A stretch of 64,000 nt of DNA from Rhizobiaceae bacterium CPCC 101076. Lineage in GTDB: Bacteria; Pseudomonadota; Alphaproteobacteria; Rhizobiales; Methylopilaceae. The notes below the pieces were generated by a model that did no database searches, was not told where the DNA came from, and saw nothing but the letters and a program-made list of their open reading frames with translations. Within the stretch, counting starts at the first letter, position 1. The number at the start of each line of letters is the position of its first letter. Positions 34,797 through 44,108 of the stretch are shown here, piece by piece. The DNA lies in NCBI GenBank assembly GCA_003347645.1, contig QDFX01000005.1:62001-126000 (forward strand), read 5' to 3'. The position numbers were made by a program, and so were the translations under genes.

Positions 34797-35318
34797 TCAG
34801 GCGCCTCGGGCTGCCTCGAACAGGAACCACATCCGCCGTTCGGCCTCATCGATCCAGTTCTCGATCAGGCTTGCGGTCGCGACGTCTTCATATTCGTCAC
34901 AAAGGTCGTGGACCTCGCGCAGGATCTTGACCATCTGCTTGTTGTCTTCGCGAAGCTCCGCGAGCATGTCCTGCGGCGTGACGAAATCGGCATCGTTGTC
35001 GGACAGGCGCTGCAGGCGTCCGATATGGCCGATTGAGCGAATCGTCGTGCCGCCGATCTTCCGCACGCGCTCGGCCATGTCGTCGATCGTGGCGAATATC
35101 TGCTCCGCCTGCTCGTCGAGCATCAGATGATAGTCGCGAAAGTGCGGTCCGCTGACATGCCAATGGAAGTTCTTCGTCTTCAGGAACAGCGCGAACGTGT
35201 CGGCCAGCGCGGCGTTCATCGCGCCCGAAATGTCGCGCGTGGCATTACTGCCGAGATCGGTGGGTGTCGCGAGTGCCGCCATGCGCTTGGCCTTCGCATC
35301 GTTGTCCTTCTTGCCCAT
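34797..35318 (-). CDS. Dps/ferritin-like protein
   Basis: 173 residues. Four-helix DPS fold with the ferroxidase ligands in LFLKTKNFHWHVSGPHFRDYH and LDEQAEQIFATIDDMAERVR; ends YEDVATASLIENWIDEAERRMW-type helix. Oxidises and stores iron and protects DNA in oxidative or starvation stress. The N-terminal 20 residues are Lys-rich (MGKKDNDAKAKRM), which may bind DNA. ATG 35318 follows GGGAGAG. Confidence 0.92.
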   Translation of the reverse strand: MGKKDNDAKAKRMAALATPTDLGSNATRDISGAMNAALADTFALFLKTKNFHWHVSGPHFRDYHLMLDEQAEQIFATIDDMAERVRKIGGTTIRSIGHIGRLQRLSDNDADFVTPQDMLAELREDNKQMVKILREVHDLCDEYEDVATASLIENWIDEAERRMWFLFEAARGA

Positions 35319-35479
35319 CGATTCTCTCCCTGGTGTACATCGATACATTACCTTGCGCGGCAAGGATGATGGTCAAGGAGGCTAGACAAAAGACTGAGCG
35401 TTCTACCCACAGTCGATGGGCTCAAGGATCGGGGACGTACCCACAGCTTTCACGCCAGGAAGCGACCGGCGTCGACGCC

Positions 35480-36379
35480 TCACTCGCTGTCGATCGGCGT
35501 CAGGGTCTTGAGGTAGGCCGCCATCGCCTGGCGATCGCCGTCGGGCAGATGCGCGGTGTTCTTGACCACCCTCGCCATTTCGCCGCCCAACACGTCGCCG
35601 TCCGGCGTGCTGCCATCCTGGAGTGAGAACGCGATGTCCTCCTCGTTCCATTCGCCGATGCCGCCTTTGCCCGGCGTGATGTTCGGCACCTTGCCCTTGC
35701 CATTCGGGTTCGGCCCGCCGGCGAAACGCCGACTATCGACGATGCCGCCCGTCCAGTCGCGCGGACTGTGACACTCGGCGCAATGGCCGAGCGACTCGAT
35801 AAGATAGCGGCCGCGCGCGACCGGATCGCCTGAATCGTCCATCGGAGCGCGGTGCTCGTAATTCATGAGCTTCCACAGACCCACCCCGCGCCGCACGATC
35901 GGGAAATCGAGTGGGATTTCGTGGCCCGGCTGCACGTCGCTGGAAGCCGGCAGCGTCTTCATAAACGCGAAGAGATCGTGCAGATCCTTCGGCTTCGCCG
36001 ATGCATAGGTCGTATATGGGAAGGCCGGATAAAGGTGCCGTCCTTCCGGCGACGTGCCCTTCGTCACCGCGGTGACGAACTGCTCTTCGGTCCAATTGCC
36101 GATCCCCGCTTTCGGGTCCGGAGAAATGTTCGGCGCGACGAAGGCGCCATATGGGCTCGGTAAATTGAGACCTCCACCGAGCAGAAGTTCGTTCGGCTGG
36201 TTGGGTGTCGCGTGGCAGGAAGCACAGCCGCCGGCGTAAAAAACGAGACGTCCGTTCTCGACATCGGCCGGACCGTTCAGGATCATCGAGGGATCGGCAC
36301 GCTCCGGCATCGTCAGCAGCCAAAAAGCCGCCGCGAGGAGCAGCGCGGCCACTCCGCCGACAAACGCAAATCGCCGCAT
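35480..36379 (-). CDS. Membrane-anchored dihaem cytochrome c
   Basis: 299 residues with an N-terminal anchor (VGGVAALLLAAAFWLLTM) and two haem c sites: CASCH at 52-56 and CAECH at 200-204. Conserved stretches VAPNISPDPKAGIGNWTEEQF and HGLSDMT-less FPYTTYASAKPKDLHDLFAFMKTL-type segment match the cytochrome subunit of alcohol/gluconate-type dehydrogenases. It would pass electrons from a periplasmic oxidoreductase to the respiratory chain; no dehydrogenase gene is adjacent. Confidence 0.85.
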   Translation of the reverse strand: MRRFAFVGGVAALLLAAAFWLLTMPERADPSMILNGPADVENGRLVFYAGGCASCHATPNQPNELLLGGGLNLPSPYGAFVAPNISPDPKAGIGNWTEEQFVTAVTKGTSPEGRHLYPAFPYTTYASAKPKDLHDLFAFMKTLPASSDVQPGHEIPLDFPIVRRGVGLWKLMNYEHRAPMDDSGDPVARGRYLIESLGHCAECHSPRDWTGGIVDSRRFAGGPNPNGKGKVPNITPGKGGIGEWNEEDIAFSLQDGSTPDGDVLGGEMARVVKNTAHLPDGDRQAMAAYLKTLTPIDSE

Positions 36380-36436
36380 CCGCGCACCTCGTTGGTGCAG
36401 GAATCTAACCCGGCGGATGAATTCAGTAACTGCGGC

Positions 36437-37294
36437 TCAATAGCTCGCGACTGATATGTCGCGGTCGTGCGTCACATATCCCCGATGCATTCCGCGATCG
36501 GTGAACGCCAACGCGACTTCGGCCTTGGCATTGACAGCAATCATTCCACCCCAGCCGCCCGACGCCTTCACCCGGTCGAACAGGGTCGCGTCAAGCGCCT
36601 CGCCCAGCGGAGTGCCCGAATAGCGGCAGCGCGCAACCACGTCATAGGCGGCGACATTGCGGATGAAATATTCGCCATGGCCGGTAGAGCAGACTGCCAC
36701 ATCATCGCCCGCAAAGATCGAGGCTCCGACGATAGCTGGATCGCCGACGCGGCCTTCCAGCTTGCCGCTGGTGCCGCCGGTCGAGACCGCCGAGACGAGA
36801 TGGCCGCGCACGTCCAGTACCACCGCCCCGACCGTGCCGTGCGATGTCTCGGCTTCCATCGGCTCGGTGCTGACGAAATAACTCGTCGGATCGACCGTCT
36901 CGAGGCCGTGCCTGGTCAGGAAATGATCGGCACCCGGCCCTGTCAGCATCACATGCCGGGTCTTGTCCATCACCGTGCGGGCGCAGGCGATCGGATTGCG
37001 GAAATGCGTCAGCCCAGCCACCGCGCCGGCCTTGCCGCTCGCGCCGTCCATGATCGAGGCATCGAGCTCGTAATAGCCCGCGGTGTTCGGGCCGGCGCCC
37101 TTCCCCGCCACGTAGAGGCCGGCATCTTCCAGTCTCTTGACCGCATCGACGGCAACATCGAGAGCCGCTCCGCCCGAAGCAAGGGCCGCGCGGCCAGCTT
37201 CGAGCACGCTCCGCATGTGAGCGTATTGTTCGGAATAGTCGCTTTCCGTCTGGAAGGCGCCGCCGTGGATGACGAGTGCAAAAGGCTGGGTCAT
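36437..37294 (-). CDS. Isoaspartyl peptidase/plant-type L-asparaginase (Ntn hydrolase)
   Basis: 285 residues. FALVIHGGAF at the start, VAGKGAGPNTAGYYELDASIMDG in part, and autoprocessing site SHGTVGAVVLDVRGH with nucleophile Thr154, followed by STGGTSGKLEGRVGD. The precursor is cut before Thr154 into two subunits that hydrolyse isoaspartyl dipeptides or asparagine. Complete length; divergent from the PadR gene. Confidence 0.93.
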   Translation of the reverse strand: MTQPFALVIHGGAFQTESDYSEQYAHMRSVLEAGRAALASGGAALDVAVDAVKRLEDAGLYVAGKGAGPNTAGYYELDASIMDGASGKAGAVAGLTHFRNPIACARTVMDKTRHVMLTGPGADHFLTRHGLETVDPTSYFVSTEPMEAETSHGTVGAVVLDVRGHLVSAVSTGGTSGKLEGRVGDPAIVGASIFAGDDVAVCSTGHGEYFIRNVAAYDVVARCRYSGTPLGEALDATLFDRVKASGGWGGMIAVNAKAEVALAFTDRGMHRGYVTHDRDISVASY

Positions 37295-37378
37295 TTGGGG
37301 TTTCTAAGCCTCCGATCCGAACTTTGCCAACTTCGGGAGGCTTAAAAGCGCCGCGACCAATCGCGCCTTGAAAGCGCC

Positions 37379-37395
37379 TATATCGGCCCGATATA
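37379..37395. promoter_or_regulatory. Palindrome upstream of the PadR-RND operon
   Basis: TATATCGG-C-CCGATATA, perfect 8-bp arms around one base, ends 30 bp before the PadR start. Position and symmetry fit an autoregulatory PadR operator. Confidence 0.5.
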
Positions 37396-37400
37396 TGCCG

Positions 37401-37415
37401 GCCTGTCATACAGGC
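37401..37415. promoter_or_regulatory. Second palindrome upstream of the PadR gene
   Basis: GCCTGTCATACAGGC has perfect 6-bp arms around CAT and lies between the first palindrome and the PadR ribosome site. It may be a second operator half or an RNA hairpin limiting translation. Confidence 0.4.
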
Positions 37416-37425
37416 TGGGATTACG

Positions 37426-38013
37426 ATGAACGTTCGCACCGTGTGCCTCGCGCTGCTCGCCCATGGCGAAGCGTCAGGCTACGACCTCAAGACGCGCTGG
37501 ACCGACGGTCCTTTCCTTCATTTCGTCGATGCGAGCTTCGGCTCGATCTATCCGGCTTTGGCCAAATTGCAGGCCGAAGGGCTCGTCAGCCTTCGCGAGG
37601 AGAGCCAGCCCGGCAAGCCGCCTCGCAAGGTCTATGCGCTCACCGAGACCGGCAAAGCGGCCTTCATAGAGGCGATGAGCCAGCCTCCGGGCGAGGACAT
37701 CTTCCGCTCGTCCTTCGCGATGATCGCGCTCTGCGCGCCTTTCCTCGACCGCGAGGTGATTGCCCGCGCAGTCGACACCCGTCTGGCCCAGCAGAAGGCG
37801 GAACTCGCGGAACTCGAACAGGCGCTCCAGGCCAAATGCGGCGGTCCGATCGGCTGGCTGCTCGATTGGGGTGTCACCCATTTCAAGAACGACATCGCGC
37901 ATGTCGAGGCGACACGCAAAGCCCTGGAAGACATGGCAGGCGGCACCGAGCCCGGCACCGAAGTCGCCTTGCCCGTATGCGCCTGCCAGGCCGAAATGAC
38001 GGAGCAGGCATAA
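37426..38013 (+). CDS. PadR-family transcriptional regulator
   Basis: 195 residues. N-terminal winged helix CLALLAHGEASGYDLKTRW and SFGSIYPALAKLQAEGLVS, the PadR signature, then a C-terminal helical dimerisation part. Unusually it ends with a Cys-rich tail (VCACQAEMTEQA). The stop overlaps the start of the efflux adaptor gene (TAATG), so it belongs to the pump operon and probably represses it until an inducer, often a phenolic or drug, binds. Confidence 0.9.
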   Translation: MNVRTVCLALLAHGEASGYDLKTRWTDGPFLHFVDASFGSIYPALAKLQAEGLVSLREESQPGKPPRKVYALTETGKAAFIEAMSQPPGEDIFRSSFAMIALCAPFLDREVIARAVDTRLAQQKAELAELEQALQAKCGGPIGWLLDWGVTHFKNDIAHVEATRKALEDMAGGTEPGTEVALPVCACQAEMTEQA

Positions 38014-39179
38014 TGCGTCGATATATCATCGCCCTCGTCACAGTCGCGATCGGCGCCGGCATCGGCGGCTGGTTCTTCCTGTCGAACACACCGGAGCATG
38101 CGGGCGCCTCGACCTCCAAGGAGGTCGTCCGCCGGCCGCCTTCGGTCACCGTCGCGCGCGTCGAGACGCGCGAGATCGCCGAGGAGGTCCACGTCTCGGG
38201 ATCGCTCGTCGCCCGCGAAGAGGTGATGGTTGCGCCCGAGGTCGAAGGCCTCGCGGTCACCGAAATCCTCGTGGAGGAAGGCGATCACGTCGAACACGGC
38301 CAGGTGCTCGCCCGTCTATCACGCTCGGCCATCGACGCAGAGGCCGCGCAGGCGTCCGCCGCCATCGCACAGTCCAAGGCATCCATCGCCGAGGCCGAGG
38401 CGAACGTGCTCGAGACCAAACAGGCGCTCCAGCGCAGCGAGACGCTCCGCAAATCCGGAACTGCCAGCGCGCAGCAATATGATCAGGCGCTTTCCGCCGC
38501 GCAGGTTGCCGATGCGCGCCTCAACGCAGCCAAGGAAAACCTGAAGGTCGCCGAAGCCCAGCGCGACCAGGTCGAGGTCCGCCGCGTCCGCACCGAGATC
38601 AAGGCACCCTCCGCCGGTGTCGTGAAGCGTCGGAACCTGCGCCTCGGCGCCATCGCCAGCATGGCGGCGGAACCGGCGTTCCGGCTGATCGAGGACGGCG
38701 ATATCGAACTCGAAGCGCAGGTCGTCGACGTGACGCTCGCACGGTTGAAGCCGGAGCAGATCGTCCGCGTCACGCCCGCAGGCTCCAACGACACCATTCA
38801 GGGTCAGATCCGCCTGATCTCGCCCGAGATCGACGCCACGACCCGCCTCGGCCGCGTCCGGGTCGCATTGCCGGAAAGTGCCCATGTTTCGGTCGGCTCG
38901 TTCGCTTCGGGCCTCGTCGAGATTGGCCGCCATACCGCCCTCACCGTTCCTACCTCGGCGATCACTGTCGAAGACGGCAAGAACACCGTCCAGGTTATCG
39001 CCGACGGAAAAGTGCAGAGCCGGGAAGTCGAGCTTGGCCTTCGCGCGCCGACACGCGTCGAAGTGAAGTCCGGTCTCGCGGAAGGCGATGAAGTCGTCGC
39101 CCGCGCCGGGTCGTTCCTGCGCGATGGAGATGCCGTCACGCCTGTCGAGCCGAACGTCGTGGAGGGCGTGCGCAAATGA
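38013..39179 (+). CDS. RND efflux periplasmic adaptor (membrane fusion protein)
   Basis: 388 residues with N-terminal anchor (IIALVTVAIGAGIGGWFFL). HlyD/AcrA plan: VHVSGSLVAREEVMVAPEVE lipoyl half, a long alpha-hairpin (about 105-190, Ala/Glu-rich, QRSETLRKSGTASAQQYDQA), second lipoyl half IKAPSAGVVKRRNLRLGAIA and beta-barrel. Links the pump to an outer-membrane channel, which is not encoded nearby. Overlaps the pump gene by 4 bp (ATGA). Confidence 0.93.
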   Translation: MRRYIIALVTVAIGAGIGGWFFLSNTPEHAGASTSKEVVRRPPSVTVARVETREIAEEVHVSGSLVAREEVMVAPEVEGLAVTEILVEEGDHVEHGQVLARLSRSAIDAEAAQASAAIAQSKASIAEAEANVLETKQALQRSETLRKSGTASAQQYDQALSAAQVADARLNAAKENLKVAEAQRDQVEVRRVRTEIKAPSAGVVKRRNLRLGAIASMAAEPAFRLIEDGDIELEAQVVDVTLARLKPEQIVRVTPAGSNDTIQGQIRLISPEIDATTRLGRVRVALPESAHVSVGSFASGLVEIGRHTALTVPTSAITVEDGKNTVQVIADGKVQSREVELGLRAPTRVEVKSGLAEGDEVVARAGSFLRDGDAVTPVEPNVVEGVRK

Positions 39180-42100
39180 GGCTGAACATCTCGGCGGCGT
39201 CGATCAAGCGCCCGATCCCCGGTATCGTCCTGTTCGTCGTGCTGAGCATTCTCGGCATCTTCGCCTTCAACGATCTGCCGATCACGCGCTTTCCGAACAT
39301 CGACGTTCCGCTGGTCTCGATAAAGGTGACCGAATCCGGCGCGGCGCCGTCCGAGCTCGAGGCCCAGGTCACCAAGCAAATCGAGGATTCGGTCGCGAAC
39401 CTGACCGGCGTGAAGCACGTGACCTCGACCGTTTCCGACAGCCTGTCGACAACGATGATCGAGTTCCAGCTCGAAACCGATACCGACCGCGCCGTCAACG
39501 ATGTGAAGGATGCGATCGCCAAGATCCGCGCCGAGCTTCCGCGCACGATCGAGGAGCCGGTCGTCGAGCGCATTGATGTCGAAGGACAGTCGATCGTCTC
39601 CTATGCGGCGTCCTCACCCGGAATGACACTGGAACAGCTGTCCTGGTACGTCGATGACGTCGTGAAGCGGCAGCTTCAGGGCCTCAAGGGCGTCGGCCGG
39701 GTCGAGCGCATCGGCGGCGTCTCGCGCGAGATCCGCGTCGAGCTCGATCCTGATCGCCTGATGGCGCTTGGCGTCACGGCAGCCGACGTCAATCGCCAGA
39801 TCCGCGCGACGAATATCGACCTCGCCGGCGGCCGCGGCGAGATCGGCGGTCAGGAACAGACGATCCGCACGCTCGCCGGCGCGCGCAACGTCGAGACCCT
39901 GTCCGATACCAAGATTTCGCTCGCCAACGGTCGGCAGATCCGCCTGTCCGAGCTCGGCCAGGTCATCGATGGAGCCGAGGAGGAGCGTTCCTTCGCGCGC
40001 CTGAACGGCCAGCCGGTCGTCTCGCTGATGGTCTACCGCACCAAGGGCGCGAGCGACGTCTCGGTCGCGCGCGTGGCCGAGGCCAAGCTGAAGGAGATCG
40101 AGGTCGCGAACCCAGACGTCACCTTCACGCAGATCGACGATTCCGTTGGCTTCACTGAGGGCAATTACGAGAGCGCGATGCACACCCTGATCGAGGGCGC
40201 CGTGCTCGCGATCATTGTCGTCTTCATCTTCCTACGCGACTGGCGGGCGACGATGATCGCGGCCGTCGCGCTGCCGCTTTCGGTCATTCCGACTTTCTTC
40301 CTCGTCGACCTGATGGGCTTCTCGCTGAACCTCGTCAGCCTGCTCGCGCTCACCCTGGTGACCGGCATCCTGGTCGACGACGCGATCGTCGAGATCGAGA
40401 ACATCGTCCGCCATATGCGCATGGGCAAATCGCCCTATCGCGCGGCGATGGAAGCGGCCGACGAGATCGGCCTCGCCGTCATCGCGATCACATTCACCAT
40501 CATCGCGGTGTTCGCGCCTGTCAGCTTCATGGGCGGTATCGCTGGCCAGTACTTCAAGCAATTCGGCCTGACGGTCGCCGCGGCCGTCATCATTTCGCTC
40601 CTCGTCGCCCGCCTGATCACACCGCTCATGGCCGCCTATCTTCTGCGGCCACACGCGCATGTGGAGGAGAAGGACGGCTGGCTGATGCGCTGGTACACCG
40701 GCGCGCTCGCCACCTCGATCCGGCATCGCTGGCTGACATTGATCGCCGGTTTCGTCCTGTTCGCGGTCTCGATCTGGAGCACCGGCCTCCTGCCGACCGG
40801 CTTCATGCCGGATGAGGACCATTCGCGCATCGTCGTCTCAGCTGAACTCCCTCCGGGCGCTCGTATCGAGGACACCCGCGAGGTGTCCGACGAGCTAACC
40901 CGCAAGATCGGTGCGCTGCCAGAGGTCGAGTCGATCTTCGTGATGGGCGGCACGTCGCCGACCGGCACGCTCGAGACCCGCAAGACTTCGGTTATCGTCC
41001 GCCTCGTCCCGAAGACCGAGCGCTCGTTCACCCAGAAGCAGCTCGAGGCCAAGGTTTCCGAAATCGTCTCCACCGTGCCCGACGTCCGCGCCTGGTACGT
41101 CAACGAGCGCGGCGAACGACAGCTCTCGATCACCGTCACCGGTCCGAACTCCGACGACCTCGCCAGGGGCGCGGCCTCGCTCGAGAACGGCATGCGCCGC
41201 GTGCCCGAATTCATCAACGTCGCGCCATCGACCGGCCTGTCGCGTCCCGAACTCTTCGTCCAGCCGCGTCTCGATCGCGCCGCCGATCTCGGCGTCACGA
41301 CCGACATGATCTCGGAGACGATCCGTGTCGCGACCATCGGCGATGCCGATGCGAACCTCGCCAAGATGAACACCGGCGAGCGCCTGATCCCGATCCGCGT
41401 CCAGCTCGACGAGAACGCCCGCACCGATGCCGGCGTGCTCGGAACACTCGCGGTGCCCGTCGGCGACGGCAAGTCGGTGCCCCTCTCGGCCGTCGCCGAT
41501 GTGGGCTTCGGTCAGGGCCCCTCCTCCATCGACCGCTACGACCGCCAGCGCCGCATCGTGCTCGGCGCCGACCTGACGGGCGGCATGCAACTCGGCGATG
41601 CCGTCAATACCGTGCTGAACCTGCCGGAAGCGAAAGATCTGCCGAAGGGCGTTCGCATCGTCCAGGGCGGCGACACCGAGATCATGAACGAGGTCTTCAC
41701 CGGCTTCGCCCTGGCGATGGGCGCGGGCATCATGATGGTGCTCGGCGTTCTGGTCCTGCTGTTCGGTACCGTGTTCCAGCCGATCACCATTCTGGCCTCG
41801 CTGCCGCTGTCTATAGGCGGCGTCATCATCGCCCTGCTCGTCACCGGCAATTCGGTGTCGATGCCGGTCGTCATCGGCATCCTGATGCTGATGGGCATCG
41901 TCACGAAGAATGCGATCATGCTGGTCGACTTCGCGGTCGAGGCGGAGGGCCGCGGCGCCTCGCGCGACGAATCGATCATCGATGCGGGCAGGAAGCGCGC
42001 CCGACCGATCGTCATGACGACCATCGCGATGATCGCAGGCATGATCCCATCCGCGCTCGGCATCGGCCAGGGTGGCGAGTTCCGCGCCCCGATGGCGATC

Positions 42101-42298
42101 GCCGTCATCGGCGGCCTCGCCACCTCGACGGTCCTGTCGCTGATGTTCGTGCCGAGCTTCTACACGATCATGGACGATCTCGGCCGCTTTACCGGCCGCA
42201 TCTTCGGCCGCTTCATCGGCCCCGGTGAAGAGGGTGAAGCCGACCACGTCCCCCATATCGTGGCAACGCGCGGACCGTTGTCCGAGGCTGCGGAGTAA
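39176..42298 (+). CDS. RND efflux pump inner-membrane transporter (AcrB/HAE1-like)
   Basis: 1040 residues, full length for the family. N-terminus SAASIKRPIPGIVLFVVLS, porter domain SYAASSPGMTLEQLSWYVDD, and TM4 with the proton-relay acidic pair VTGILVDDAIVEIENIV. FAPVSFMGGIAGQYFKQFGL and the C-terminal MGIVTKNAIMLVDFAVE with RPIVMTTIAMIAGMIPSALG complete the pattern. Exports hydrophobic compounds using the proton gradient. Downstream sequence is a palindromic repeat that may end the transcript. Confidence 0.96.
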   Translation: MRLNISAASIKRPIPGIVLFVVLSILGIFAFNDLPITRFPNIDVPLVSIKVTESGAAPSELEAQVTKQIEDSVANLTGVKHVTSTVSDSLSTTMIEFQLETDTDRAVNDVKDAIAKIRAELPRTIEEPVVERIDVEGQSIVSYAASSPGMTLEQLSWYVDDVVKRQLQGLKGVGRVERIGGVSREIRVELDPDRLMALGVTAADVNRQIRATNIDLAGGRGEIGGQEQTIRTLAGARNVETLSDTKISLANGRQIRLSELGQVIDGAEEERSFARLNGQPVVSLMVYRTKGASDVSVARVAEAKLKEIEVANPDVTFTQIDDSVGFTEGNYESAMHTLIEGAVLAIIVVFIFLRDWRATMIAAVALPLSVIPTFFLVDLMGFSLNLVSLLALTLVTGILVDDAIVEIENIVRHMRMGKSPYRAAMEAADEIGLAVIAITFTIIAVFAPVSFMGGIAGQYFKQFGLTVAAAVIISLLVARLITPLMAAYLLRPHAHVEEKDGWLMRWYTGALATSIRHRWLTLIAGFVLFAVSIWSTGLLPTGFMPDEDHSRIVVSAELPPGARIEDTREVSDELTRKIGALPEVESIFVMGGTSPTGTLETRKTSVIVRLVPKTERSFTQKQLEAKVSEIVSTVPDVRAWYVNERGERQLSITVTGPNSDDLARGAASLENGMRRVPEFINVAPSTGLSRPELFVQPRLDRAADLGVTTDMISETIRVATIGDADANLAKMNTGERLIPIRVQLDENARTDAGVLGTLAVPVGDGKSVPLSAVADVGFGQGPSSIDRYDRQRRIVLGADLTGGMQLGDAVNTVLNLPEAKDLPKGVRIVQGGDTEIMNEVFTGFALAMGAGIMMVLGVLVLLFGTVFQPITILASLPLSIGGVIIALLVTGNSVSMPVVIGILMLMGIVTKNAIMLVDFAVEAEGRGASRDESIIDAGRKRARPIVMTTIAMIAGMIPSALGIGQGGEFRAPMAIAVIGGLATSTVLSLMFVPSFYTIMDDLGRFTGRIFGRFIGPGEEGEADHVPHIVATRGPLSEAAE

Positions 42299-42306
42299 CA
42301 ACCTGT

Positions 42307-42419
42307 GTTCCGGGCCGCGGAGCGGAGCCCGGAACCCATACACCGCAGCGCCTCGCTTCCATCATCAACACATGGGCTATGGAATCCCGGGCTCGGCTTT
42401 GCCGCTCCCGGATACGCTA
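42307..42419. repeat. Palindromic intergenic repeat, family C-like
   Basis: GTTCCGGGC/GCCCGGAAC (42307-42335) forms a 9-bp stem, and a second imperfect hairpin with TCCCGGGCTCGG and CCGCTCCCGGA follows to 42416. It fills the gap between the convergent RND and TauE genes; no gene is visible there. Confidence 0.6.
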
Positions 42420-43148
42420 TCAACGAGCCGCGGCAGCCCACAGCATCGACGTACCGGATATCAGCAGCATCCCGTCCAGCACATGCTGGAACATCTCGAC
42501 GCTCATCCGCTGCACGACCTGCTTGCCGAGGAACGTTCCCGCCATGACGGTCACGCCGACGATGAGACCGCTGACGATAACCTCGTCCGGCAGCGCGCCC
42601 ATGCTCCGGAAGGTCGTGACCTTGGCGATGTAGACGAGGAGAGAACTCATCGCTTCAGTCGAAATAAATGGCCCCTTCGCCAGGCCGTAGGCCGCGAAGG
42701 CGGGCGCATTGAGCGGCCCGGTCGACATCACGATGCCGGTCAGAAAGCCGATGATGGCACCGATGACCGCGAGCACCGGCAGGCCGATCTTCAGATCGCG
42801 CCGTCTCAGCCAGCGCCGCGCGGGGATCATCAGGATGAAGAAGATGCCGAGGAAAAGCTCGACCAGATGCGGCGGCAAAGCGAGCAGCGTCCGCGCACCG
42901 AGCGCTGCAGCCGGTATTCCCGGCAGCGCGAAGGTGAGGCAGGCGCGCCAGTCGATCTCGCGCCACCAGGCGGCGACCTTGCCGACATTGGAGAACAGCG
43001 CCGAGATCGCCATGATTGGCACCGCCTGTTGCGGGCCGAAAGTCAGGACCAGGACGGGAAGCAGAAGGACGCTCGCGCCCGCGCCGACAATGCCGCTCAG
43101 GCAGCCTGCCGCAAGGCCGACGACGAGAACAAATGCGTAATCGGCCAT
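42420..43148 (-). CDS. TauE/SafE-family membrane transporter
   Basis: 242 residues with about eight hydrophobic helices; VGLAAGCLSGIVGAGASVLLLPVLVL (beginning) and TGIVMSTGPLNAPAFAAYGL show the two inverted halves of TauE/SafE anion exporters (sulphite, sulphoacetate or other organosulphonates). Substrate unknown. It follows pssA by 22 bp on the same strand and is probably co-transcribed with psd and pss, an unexplained pairing. Confidence 0.88.
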   Translation of the reverse strand: MADYAFVLVVGLAAGCLSGIVGAGASVLLLPVLVLTFGPQQAVPIMAISALFSNVGKVAAWWREIDWRACLTFALPGIPAAALGARTLLALPPHLVELFLGIFFILMIPARRWLRRRDLKIGLPVLAVIGAIIGFLTGIVMSTGPLNAPAFAAYGLAKGPFISTEAMSSLLVYIAKVTTFRSMGALPDEVIVSGLIVGVTVMAGTFLGKQVVQRMSVEMFQHVLDGMLLISGTSMLWAAAAR

Positions 43149-43170
43149 CTGTCCCGTCGCTTACCGACCC

Positions 43171-44058
43171 TTAGTGGAGGCGGACTTTCTCGTCGTCCTC
43201 GGCGCTTGCTTCGTCAACCGGCGGCACGGCGTCGTCCACCGGCTCGTCGCCCGCTTGCCCCGCTTTGTAGCGGCGGGCGAGGCGCTGATAGGTCATGAAG
43301 GCCAGGGGCAGCGCTGCGAGATAGGCGAGCGCGCCGAGCGTCAGCACTTCCCATGTGTAGCTGACGAGAAGCGCGATGAAGAGCACGGCGCCGACGAAGA
43401 CCGGAGCCACCATGTCGCGCGGCACGCGGGACGCGGATTTCTTGAATGACCAGGTCGGCAGCTTCGAGACCATCAGAAGCGCAATCGCGATGCAGTAGAT
43501 CAGTGACACGGAAGCGCTGACGACCGGCAGATCGATCGAGCCCAACTGGCCCATATAGATCGGCAGCATCACCAGCAGCGCGCCCGCGGGCGCCGGCACG
43601 CCGACGAAGAAGTCCTGCGCATAATCCGGCTTCGGCGTATCGAGAGCCACGTTGAAGCGTGCCAGCCGGAGTGCGGCCGCGACCGCGAAGACGATGGCCC
43701 CGGCCCAGCCGATCGAGCTGAGATCGTGCAGGGTCCAGATATAGAGGAGCACAGCCGGAACGACGCCGAAATTGACGAAGTCGCAGAGGCTGTCGAGCTC
43801 GGCGCCGAAACGCGACGTGCCCTTCAGCAGCCGTGCCAGACGTCCATCGAGACCGTCGAGCACCGCCGCGACGACCACCGCGTAGACCGCGAGTTCCATC
43901 CGGCCTTCCATGCCCATCCGGATCGCGGTCAGGCCGATGCTGATGGCCAGCAGTGTGATCAGGTTCGGTATGAGCAGCCGCATCGGCACCGCGCGAAAGC
44001 GGCGGACTTTCGACTCGTTGTGCTCGGGCTCGAAGGGCGGGAAAAAGCGGCCGGCCAT
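43171..44058 (-). CDS. pssA: CDP-diacylglycerol-serine O-phosphatidyltransferase
   Basis: Makes phosphatidylserine, the precursor of phosphatidylethanolamine, in the inner membrane. 295 residues; CDP-alcohol phosphotransferase motif D-G-x2-A-R-x8-G-x3-D-x3-D is seen as DGLDGRLARLLKGTSRFGAE then LDSLCDF. About seven helices and a charged C-terminal tail. ATG 44058 follows GAGGAGAAA. Lies directly downstream of psd, the next enzyme. Confidence 0.93.
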   Translation of the reverse strand: MAGRFFPPFEPEHNESKVRRFRAVPMRLLIPNLITLLAISIGLTAIRMGMEGRMELAVYAVVVAAVLDGLDGRLARLLKGTSRFGAELDSLCDFVNFGVVPAVLLYIWTLHDLSSIGWAGAIVFAVAAALRLARFNVALDTPKPDYAQDFFVGVPAPAGALLVMLPIYMGQLGSIDLPVVSASVSLIYCIAIALLMVSKLPTWSFKKSASRVPRDMVAPVFVGAVLFIALLVSYTWEVLTLGALAYLAALPLAFMTYQRLARRYKAGQAGDEPVDDAVPPVDEASAEDDEKVRLH

Positions 44059-44108
44059 GATTTCTCCTCGCGTCGACTAAAAATCTAACGCGCAAGCGGG
44101 CGGAAAGG

